From assembly GCA_934755305.1 (NCBI GenBank), contig CAKVLD010000078.1:1-11428 (forward strand): a DNA stretch of 11,428 bases, given 5' to 3'. The translations under genes and the position numbers were made by a program. Positions 6,883-11,428 of the stretch are shown here, one piece after another; positions within the stretch are counted from its first letter, which is position 1, and every line of letters starts with the position of its first letter. Under the pieces are notes generated by a model. The model worked only from the letters and a program-made list of their open reading frames with translations, ran no database searches and had not been told where the DNA came from. The stretch is from an uncultured Clostridium sp. (lineage in GTDB: Bacteria; Bacillota; Clostridia; Clostridiales; Clostridiaceae).

Positions 6883-7926
6883 TTGTTTAAAAAATGTCCT
6901 AATTGTGATGGTGTATTAGATTTTGATCCTGCAACTGGAGGTTTAGTATGTCCCTATTGTGGATATAAAAAAGAAATTGAGGAAAGTGAAAAAGGAGCTA
7001 TTGAATTAGATTTTGATAAAGCTGAGTGTGTTGAAAACTGTAACTGGGGAGTTAAAACAAAAACAGTAATATGTAAATCCTGTGGTGCAGAAATAGTATA
7101 TGATGATTTAACTATTTCAGGTACTTGTCCATATTGTGCTTCAAATCAAGTAATGGAAGCAAAAGATGTTAGTACAATTGCTCCAGGAGGAGTATGTATA
7201 TTTAAGAAAACAGAAAAAGAAGCTCTAGATAACTTTAAATCATGGCTTAAAAGAAAACTTTTCTGTCCAAAAAAAGCCAAAGAAAATATAAAACCTGGAA
7301 AAATAAAAGGAATTTATCTTCCCTACTGGACTTTTGATGCAGATACTAGTTCAAAATATACAGGTAAATATGGTATAGACAAACACTATAAAGATTCAGA
7401 AGAAAAAGATAAAGTAAAAACTGATTGGTATATTACCTCAGGGCATTATGAAGAATTTATAAATGATGAACTTATAATTGCAACAACAAATCATGACAAT
7501 TCAATATTAATGGGATTAGAACCTTTTAATACTGAAGATAATGTTTCTTATAAACCAGAATATGTAGCAGGATTTGGGGCAGAAAGATCCTCTATAGGAT
7601 TAAAAGATGCCTTTAAAAAAGCTAAAGAATTTATAAAAAGCCATATAAATAGTAAAATAACAGAAAAAATAAAATATGATAATAATGCAGATAGATCTAC
7701 TATTACAAATGTTGAAACTGTATTTTCAAATGTCACATATAAGTATCTACTTCTTCCTGTATGGATTTCTTCATTTGAATATAATGGAAAAGTATATCAA
7801 TTTATGATAAATGGCCAGACTGGAAAGGTAAGTGGAAAAACTCCTATTTCAGCTCTTAGAGTTTTAATCGCAATAATATTAGCAGCTATAATTATAGGTG
7901 TAATTATTTATTTTTATAATAAGTAA
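6883..7926 (+). CDS. TFIIB-type zinc-ribbon protein with a C-terminal membrane anchor, YdjG-like
   Basis: A 347-residue protein starting at TTG (6883-6885), 8 nt after GGAGG (6870-6874). It opens with a zinc ribbon C5-x2-C8…C23-x2-C26 and has a second, C64-x2-C67…C82-x2-C85, with an extra C49/C53 pair between. The middle holds PGKIKGIYLPYWTFDAD and LLLPVWISSFEYNGKVYQFMINGQTGKVSG, both typical of the YdjG/'phage replication protein' group. One membrane span (about 325-345) ends the chain, so the body is probably cytoplasmic. It is co-transcribed with the SPFH gene; in Bacillus ydjG and ydjI share an operon with pspA, and YdjG and YdjH recruit YdjI. No YdjH-like gene is visible here. Cysteine ligands are intact, so the gene looks functional. 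Confidence 0.85.
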   Translation: MFKKCPNCDGVLDFDPATGGLVCPYCGYKKEIEESEKGAIELDFDKAECVENCNWGVKTKTVICKSCGAEIVYDDLTISGTCPYCASNQVMEAKDVSTIAPGGVCIFKKTEKEALDNFKSWLKRKLFCPKKAKENIKPGKIKGIYLPYWTFDADTSSKYTGKYGIDKHYKDSEEKDKVKTDWYITSGHYEEFINDELIIATTNHDNSILMGLEPFNTEDNVSYKPEYVAGFGAERSSIGLKDAFKKAKEFIKSHINSKITEKIKYDNNADRSTITNVETVFSNVTYKYLLLPVWISSFEYNGKVYQFMINGQTGKVSGKTPISALRVLIAIILAAIIIGVIIYFYNK

Positions 7927-7962
7927 ACTTTTTCAAATGATAGTGTTTACAGAATAGTATCT

Positions 7963-7994
7963 AAAAAGCTTGAGCAGAATTACTCAAGCTTTTT
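7963..7994. terminator. Bidirectional terminator between convergent genes
   Basis: AAAAAGCTTGAG (7963-7974) and CTCAAGCTTTTT (7983-7994) are perfect 12-bp complements around an 8-nt loop. The stem ends in five Ts in both directions. It lies 37 nt past the YdjG-like stop and 88 nt beyond the end of the opposing DUF2935 gene. Confidence 0.85.
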
Positions 7995-8081
7995 GTATCA
8001 ACTATTTTGTTTGTGTGAAACTATACTATCTTAGTAAGCCAATCCTCACTACATATTTCACACCATTTTATAATAATTCAC

Positions 8082-8927
8082 TTATACAACTTTACAATCA
8101 TTTAATAGTCGTATATAATGATTTGCTTCTCTTAACACATGATCAGCAAGTAATGGTAATATTATAGATTGTATCTTACAATCAACTATCCCCTTTGCAC
8201 CTGCCGCCTTAAAATCTCTTAACTTAATAGTCTCCATTAATATGTCCCTTGTAACCTCAGGCATTGTCATCTCAGTAGCATCATCAGCCTTTTGAAGTAA
8301 TTCACTAAACTCATTTGCAAATTTATTTGAAGTTGTTATTAATTCATTTTCAGTAGGATCAAGCAATCCTCTAATAAATAAAGAATGCTCCATCATAATT
8401 TGATCCCAAAACAGCTCAGTTTTCCTAATATTTTCTTTATCTATATCCTTATTTGCTTCAAGATCTTTTATATATGAACGATATAATTTTGCCTCTCGTA
8501 TTATATGTTCTATAAGTAACGGGTAATTTACTGTAAATAACCTACAACATAACATACAATCTAAAATTCTCATCTTAAAATCTATTAGTCCATTCAATAA
8601 TTTTATAGCTCTAGCATTAATGCACTTTATATTTTTTACTATCTTGGAGTTAATATTATTTGAATTTTTGCAATCCAAATCTTTTTCCATTAGTGTTATA
8701 TTAGAATTAATATCTATCCCTGTATAACACTTTGTCTTCTGCTCCGCTTCTAAGGTATACTCAGTAAAAATTTCGCCTGAATCTATTACTGATTCTCTAA
8801 TCCTTGCATTACTCAATTTAACTGTGTCTAATAGAAGCCTTTCAAAGCTTATTTTATAATGCTCTGCCTCTTTAGAGAGTTTTGTATTTTTAGGTGTAAA
8901 TTCAGCCTCTAAAAATAATGATTGCAT
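8082..8927 (-). CDS. DUF2935 protein, apparently 5'-truncated
   Basis: A 281-residue helical protein with the two-halved DUF2935 layout. The first half has SLFLEAEFTPKN (3-14) and PLLIEHIIREAKLYRSYI. The second repeats the pattern with LFWDQIMMEHSLFIRGLLDP, TENELI, and LPLLADHVLREANHYIRLL at the end. Its function is unknown; the paired E-H/H-x2-R-E-A motifs hint at a metal-binding helical bundle. Related proteins start with an extra helix of about 20 residues ending …RIMKEHSLFLEA. Here that helix is missing: a TGA lies nine codons before the first ATG, and the ATG has no convincing ribosome-binding site. The start used here may therefore be an internal Met, and expression is doubtful. It converges on the terminator at 7963. 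Confidence 0.8.
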   Translation of the reverse strand: MQSLFLEAEFTPKNTKLSKEAEHYKISFERLLLDTVKLSNARIRESVIDSGEIFTEYTLEAEQKTKCYTGIDINSNITLMEKDLDCKNSNNINSKIVKNIKCINARAIKLLNGLIDFKMRILDCMLCCRLFTVNYPLLIEHIIREAKLYRSYIKDLEANKDIDKENIRKTELFWDQIMMEHSLFIRGLLDPTENELITTSNKFANEFSELLQKADDATEMTMPEVTRDILMETIKLRDFKAAGAKGIVDCKIQSIILPLLADHVLREANHYIRLLNDCKVV

Positions 8928-8937
8928 CTTTAATTCT

Positions 8938-9092
8938 TTAATATCCCTTTTTCACACCTTTAGGAAGTATAAACTTAAAACATTTGCCATATATAAATAA
9001 TCTTTATATTTTCATACTATTAACAAACTCACAAGGATATCCTTTTTCTTTTTTAATCCATACTCAAGCATTAATTCCTCATGTGCTTCCAT
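8938..9092 (-). pseudogene. Frameshifted remnant of a small unknown gene
   Basis: AGAGGTG and ATG (9090-9092) begin MEAHEELMLEYGLKKKK, which closes at a TGA at 9012-9014 after 26 residues. Shifting frame at the A-rich stretch near 9040-9050 restores a sensible reading, GYPCEFVNSMKI. A TAA (9004-9006) follows, and after it RLFIYGKCFKFILPKGVKKGY ends at TAA 8938-8940. One frameshift and one stop therefore break a protein of roughly 50 residues. I do not recognise the family. Its end lies 10 nt from the DUF2935 ATG, so the junction between the two may be a deletion scar. Confidence 0.45.
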
Positions 9093-9171
9093 GTTACACC
9101 TCTTCTGCTTCCAAAAACTTTAAATAAATATAACATCCAACATATACCTGTTTATACTATACTTATCCTCA

Positions 9172-9180
9172 TGATATAAT
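9172..9180 (+). promoter_or_regulatory. Extended -10 promoter of the toxin mRNA
   Basis: TGATATAAT at 9172-9180 is a perfect extended -10. No good -35 stands at 17 bp (TTATAC at 9152-9157). Transcription would start near 9187, about 100 nt upstream of the toxin start codon. Confidence 0.55.
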
Positions 9181-9201
9181 ATTCAAGTTATTAATAGTAT
9201 T

Positions 9202-9279
9202 CCGTAGATGGATGGCTACGGTGGTTTGTTCATTTTTCCGCCTTGGTTATTGGTATTTTACCTTAGCTTAAGGGGGTGG
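9202..9279 (+). promoter_or_regulatory. Structured toxin leader that occludes the ribosome-binding site
   Basis: Three small stems can be drawn in series: CCGTAG/CTACGG (9202-9207 with 9216-9221), GGTGG/CCGCC (9221-9225 with 9238-9242, one G-U pair, competing with the first stem for one base), and CCTTA/TAAGG (9261-9265 with 9269-9273). The last takes up part of the AAGGGGG Shine-Dalgarno (9270-9276). GC content here is visibly higher than in the surrounding DNA. Confidence 0.5.
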
Positions 9280-9287
9280 TATTGGAT

Positions 9288-9431
9288 ATGATAGAATTAT
9301 TAATAAAATGTATCTTTAGTACATATATAATTAAATTAATATTAGAACATAATCTTTTTATTTCTACACTAAAATTAAAAATAAAGAAAAAAAGCACCCA
9401 TCCAACCAAGATTAGTGTGCTTTACTCTTAA
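9288..9431 (+). CDS. Small hydrophobic-basic peptide, putative type I toxin
   Basis: A 47-residue peptide, MIELLIKCIFSTYIIKLILE followed by a basic tail with KLKIKKKSTHPTK. The ATG follows a strong AGGGGG (9271-9276) by 11 nt. One membrane-inserting segment (about 3-19) plus a Lys-rich C-terminus is the build of Fst/TxpA-like type I toxins, which act on the cell membrane. The setting supports this: a long structured leader, an occluded ribosome-binding site, and a convergent promoter and hairpin suited to an antisense antitoxin RNA over the 3' end. The last codons run through that antisense terminator. I do not recognise a named family member, and the two lysines in the hydrophobic segment are unusual, so it could be a degraded copy. 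Confidence 0.55.
   Translation: MIELLIKCIFSTYIIKLILEHNLFISTLKLKIKKKSTHPTKISVLYS
9391..9423 (-). terminator. Terminator of the antisense RNA, inside the toxin coding region
   Basis: AAAGCAC (9391-9397) pairs with GTGCTTT (9417-9423). On the minus strand the stem is followed by further Ts, CTTTAT and TTTT, a strong U-rich tail. In the plus direction the tail is poor, so it serves leftward transcription. Confidence 0.6.
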
Positions 9432-9482
9432 ATAACCTTTAATTAAAAATTCAATAGCTCTAAAACTAAAAAATGTTCTAAG

Positions 9483-9509
9483 AAGTCTAGTGTTATCAGC
9501 ACTAGACTT
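9483..9509 (+). terminator. Terminator of the toxin mRNA
   Basis: AAGTCTAGTG (9483-9492) and CACTAGACTT (9500-9509) form a perfect 10-bp stem around TTATCAG, followed by TTCTTATATATTT. It is 51 nt after the toxin stop, giving a toxin mRNA of about 325 nt. It also lies within the antisense RNA, so both RNAs could present complementary loops for first contact. Confidence 0.65.
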
Positions 9510-9522
9510 TTCTTATATATTT

Positions 9523-9531
9523 ATTATATCA
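9523..9531 (-). promoter_or_regulatory. Extended -10 promoter of the antisense RNA
   Basis: The minus strand reads TGATATAAT, identical to the toxin promoter element at 9172-9180. A weak TTTATT stands 17 bp upstream of TATAAT. The start would be near 9516. The remaining stretch to the Rpn gene end (9532-9628) holds only the shared 30-bp element. Confidence 0.5.
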
Positions 9532-9593
9532 AGTTTCTTATAAAAATAAACTGTTATCTAATTACATCTTAAAATATAATCTTAATAAAATTG

Positions 9594-9623
9594 TTTAATG
9601 TCCACTCATCATTACATATTCCA
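9594..9623. repeat. 30-bp element shared by the 3' flanks of both Rpn genes (copy 1)
   Basis: The 30 bases just past the stop of the first Rpn gene match 10661-10690 past the second at 29 of 30 positions. A short TAATG/CATTA stem can form. It shows that the duplication extended beyond the coding region. Confidence 0.8.
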
Positions 9624-9628
9624 TAAAC

Positions 9629-10501
9629 TTAGTTTTCTTGCCTTAATCGCGTAATTTCTTCTATGGTTAATCCTGTTTTTAAAGATATAGTTTCATCATT
9701 TAATACATCTAAAAGGTTTTTAGCTATTTCAATAGCTTTATTTCTTTCTCCTTCTTCTTTTCCTTCTTCCCTACCTTGCTCTAAACCTTTTTCAATTCCT
9801 TTTCTCTCAGCTTCATTTAATGCACTTACCTTATCTTTTAATATTTTAGCTCTCATTTCGTATATTTCTCTTTGCTCTTTATCATTGCTCATGCGGACAA
9901 GCTCATCTTTAGCTTCTCTTATTTCTTCTATACTCATCTCAAGACTTCTTACCTTTTCACTTTCAGGATCTCTTAAAAATTCTGTCCAAACCATTAACAT
10001 ATCTTTTTCATCAGAATCCTTTGAAAGCTTTGGAATCTCTATAAAATGAAGTTCTATTATATCTGTAAGTTCTTCATTACTTTCAAGTTCTTTTAATCTA
10101 TAAGCACTATGAAATTCTTCTGTCTTTAAATATTTAAAGTTAAGTATATTTATACATACGGTTCTGTTTAGTTTAGAATAATCCTCTCCTTCCTTAAGCT
10201 GCTCTTCATACATTTTGCTCAAGTAGTAAAGACTCCTCTTTATCATGTTATATTCATTTTTTAATTGTATCTCTATATTTATTATTTCACTATTACTAGT
10301 AATTGCTTTAACATCTAATCTTGAATATTTATCATCTATAAATTGCTTTTCTAAATCTGTTCCCTTAATTTCAACTGCTGTTATTTTATTTTTAGGTTTT
10401 AGTGCAGCATTTAAAAAGGATATTAATATTTTAGGATGCTTTGGTGATCCAAATATATTTTTAAATACAAAATCTACTTTTGGGTCAAGTAATCCTCTCA
10501 T
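9629..10501 (-). CDS. Rpn family PD-(D/E)XK nuclease (recombination-promoting nuclease/putative transposase)
   Basis: A 290-residue protein of the PDDEXK_2/Rpn family. The N-terminal block MRGLLDPKVDFVFKNIFG with D10 and K14 is characteristic. The nuclease core has D63 in SRLDVKA and E77-x-Q79 in NIEIQLKNEY, the D…E-x-Q form of the active site. A long charged middle (about 170-230) precedes a Gly/Glu/Lys-rich hinge, GIEKGLEQGREEGKEEGE, then a C-terminal helix pair ending in LLDVLNDETISLKTGLTIEEI. Escherichia coli Rpn proteins are DNA endonucleases that raise RecA-independent recombination; some family members limit phage. ATG 10499-10501 follows AGAGGTG (10507-10513). It has a tandem paralogue directly upstream. 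All active-site residues are present. Confidence 0.88.
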   Translation of the reverse strand: MRGLLDPKVDFVFKNIFGSPKHPKILISFLNAALKPKNKITAVEIKGTDLEKQFIDDKYSRLDVKAITSNSEIINIEIQLKNEYNMIKRSLYYLSKMYEEQLKEGEDYSKLNRTVCINILNFKYLKTEEFHSAYRLKELESNEELTDIIELHFIEIPKLSKDSDEKDMLMVWTEFLRDPESEKVRSLEMSIEEIREAKDELVRMSNDKEQREIYEMRAKILKDKVSALNEAERKGIEKGLEQGREEGKEEGERNKAIEIAKNLLDVLNDETISLKTGLTIEEITRLRQEN

Positions 10502-10530
10502 TTTTTCACCTCTATATTCTTATTATCTAA

Positions 10531-10559
10531 ATTATATCCTAATATTTTATTTCTATAAA
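10531..10559 (-). promoter_or_regulatory. Promoter of the first Rpn gene
   Basis: On the minus strand TTTATA (10554-10559), a 17-bp spacer and TATAAT (10531-10536), giving a leader of about 23 nt. It lies in the 195 bp between the two copies, so the copies need not form one transcript. Confidence 0.6.
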
Positions 10560-10660
10560 TATCTTTTACACCTAAAAATAAATAGTACAAGATTTATTAT
10601 TTAATATTTATAGTACTATCTTTATATTATAATTAACTATTACACTAGTGTTATACCAAC

Positions 10661-10690
10661 TTTAATGTTCACTCATCATTACATATTCCA
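10661..10690. repeat. 30-bp element shared by the 3' flanks of both Rpn genes (copy 2)
   Basis: Counterpart of 9594-9623, with one mismatch, 6 nt past the stop of the second Rpn gene. No transposase ends or target duplications are visible around it. Confidence 0.8.
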
Positions 10691-10696
10691 AAAATA

Positions 10697-11428
10697 TTAA
10701 TTTTCTTTTCTTAGTTGTTGAATTTTTTCTATAGTTAAGCCAGTCTTTAAAGATATAGTTTCATCATCTAACACATCTAAAAGATTTTTTGCTATTTCTA
10801 TATTTCTTTGCTTAATTCCTTTTTCTATTCCTTCTTTTCTTCCTTTTTCTATTCCTTCTTTTCTTCCTTTTTCTATTCCTTTTCTCTCAGCTTCATTTAA
10901 TGCACTTACTTTATCTTTTAATATCTTTGAACGCATTTCATATAATTCTCGTTGGCTTTCATCATTACTTAATCTAATAAGCTCATCTTTAGCTTCTCTT
11001 ATTTCTTCTATACTCATCTCAATACTTCTAACTTTTTCACTTTCAGGATCTCTTAAAAATTCTGTCCAAGCCATAAGAATATCTTTTTCATCAGATTCTT
11101 CTGGAAGCTTTGGAATCTCTATAAAATGCATTTCTATAACATCTGTCAATTCTTCATTAGTTTCAAGTTCTTTTAATCTATAACCTGTATGGAACTTTTC
11201 TGTTTTTAAGTATTTAAAGTTAAGAATATTTATACATACTGTTCTGTTTAACTTTGAATAATCTTCCCCTTCTCCTAATTGTTCCTCATACATTTTACTC
11301 AAATAATAAAGACTTCTCTTTATCATGTTATATTCATTTTTTAATTGTATCTCTATATTTATTATTTCATTATTATTAGTTTCTGCTTTAATATCTAATC
11401 TTGAATATTTATCATCTATAAATTGCTT
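10697..11428 (-). CDS. Second Rpn family PD-(D/E)XK nuclease, 5' end beyond the window
   Basis: The frame is open to the right edge. The visible 243 residues align with residue 52 onward of the downstream paralogue, beginning KQFIDDKYSRLDIKA and keeping the catalytic Asp and the E-x-Q of NIEIQLKNEY. The internal Met of …EYNMIKRS is not the start. Protein and DNA are very similar to the first copy through the nuclease core and the C-terminal part, so the pair arose by a fairly recent tandem duplication with a period near 1.07-1.08 kb. They differ most in the hinge, where this copy carries GRKEGIEK repeats. The likely role is the same DNA endonuclease activity. The start codon and promoter cannot be seen. 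Confidence 0.88.
   Translation of the reverse strand, partial: KQFIDDKYSRLDIKAETNNNEIINIEIQLKNEYNMIKRSLYYLSKMYEEQLGEGEDYSKLNRTVCINILNFKYLKTEKFHTGYRLKELETNEELTDVIEMHFIEIPKLPEESDEKDILMAWTEFLRDPESEKVRSIEMSIEEIREAKDELIRLSNDESQRELYEMRSKILKDKVSALNEAERKGIEKGRKEGIEKGRKEGIEKGIKQRNIEIAKNLLDVLDDETISLKTGLTIEKIQQLRKEN
10817..10882 (-). repeat. 24-bp minisatellite in the hinge of the second Rpn gene
   Basis: Units at 10817-10840 and 10841-10864 are identical, and a partial third begins at 10865. Each codes eight residues (GRKEGIEK). The period is a multiple of three, so slippage changes linker length without breaking the frame. The first Rpn gene lacks these copies. Confidence 0.9.

Larger units (their letters stand above)
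9375..9516 (-). ncRNA. Putative antisense antitoxin RNA
   Basis: A leftward transcript of roughly 140 nt can be inferred from the TGATATAAT element (minus strand, 9523-9531) to the U-run after the hairpin at 9391-9423. It would be fully complementary to the toxin's last ~19 codons and its 3' untranslated region, the arrangement seen in txpA/RatA and bsrG/SR4. It is inferred from promoter and terminator only; ends are approximate. Confidence 0.45.

Noticed and set aside
7548..7736. 62-codon minus-strand frame inside the YdjG-like gene
   Set aside because: Shadow of a well-supported coding region, without a start signal.
7970..8167. 65-codon plus-strand frame after the YdjG-like gene
   Set aside because: It starts inside the terminator stem and overlaps the end of the DUF2935 gene; no ribosome-binding site.
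9663..10604. Plus-strand frames (9663-10049 and 10245-10604) opposite the first Rpn gene
   Set aside because: Ser/Leu/Phe-rich complements of the Glu/Lys-rich Rpn coding strand.
10642..10651. Palindrome ACACTAGTGT between the Rpn copies
   Set aside because: Only 10 bp, no U-run and no promoter overlap; likely chance in this composition.
10817..10882. CRISPR-like short repeats
   Set aside because: Direct repeats with no spacers, lying in frame within a coding region.

Overview
The window is very AT-rich, uses AGA/ATA codons heavily and carries strong AGGAGG/AGAGGTG ribosome-binding sites. Its gene families (enolase, VanZ, a YdjI/YdjG-like pair, DUF2935, Rpn/PDDEXK nucleases) fit a low-GC Bacillota genome, most likely Clostridium sensu stricto. 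I cannot name the species from sequence alone. No rRNA, tRNA, CRISPR array or insertion sequence was seen.

Layout. 1-338: two hairpins sharing a TGTGTG loop downstream of enolase, and a short coding-like remnant at the window edge. 339-1631 (-): enolase with a near-consensus promoter. 1718-2201 (-): a wrecked extended-SDR epimerase gene. 2321-2908 (+): a VanZ-family membrane protein with its own promoter. 3004-5239 (-): N-formylglutamate amidohydrolase, an Fe-S flavoprotein-like NAD(P)H oxidoreductase, and a decayed arginine deiminase/DDAH-family gene that has an ATT in place of its start codon and has lost the C-terminal catalytic region. 5444-7926 (+): a two-gene operon of an SPFH (YdjI-like) protein with four zinc ribbons at exact 27-residue spacing and a membrane-anchored TFIIB-type zinc-ribbon (YdjG-like) protein. 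It ends at a perfect 12-bp-stem terminator. 8082-8927 (-): a DUF2935 protein that looks 5'-truncated, joined to a frameshifted small-gene remnant (8938-9092). 9172-9531: an apparent type I toxin-antitoxin locus. 9629-11428 (-): two tandem copies of an Rpn-type PD-(D/E)XK nuclease gene, the second cut by the window end.

How the parts work together. Enolase is the only clear housekeeping gene. The SPFH/zinc-ribbon operon resembles the Bacillus subtilis ydjG-ydjI part of the membrane-stress operon that also carries PspA, but no pspA homologue is next to it here. The rest is accessory. Several loci are broken (SDR, ADI-like, DUF2935 5' end, small remnant) and one is freshly duplicated (Rpn), which suggests a patch of genome undergoing deletion and turnover.

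The most interesting item not captured by long open frames is the 9.17-9.53 kb locus. It has a 47-residue hydrophobic/basic peptide behind an occluded AGGGGG ribosome-binding site and a structured leader. A convergent antisense transcript can be read from an identical TGATATAAT promoter element, ending at a hairpin inside the toxin's own 3' coding region.
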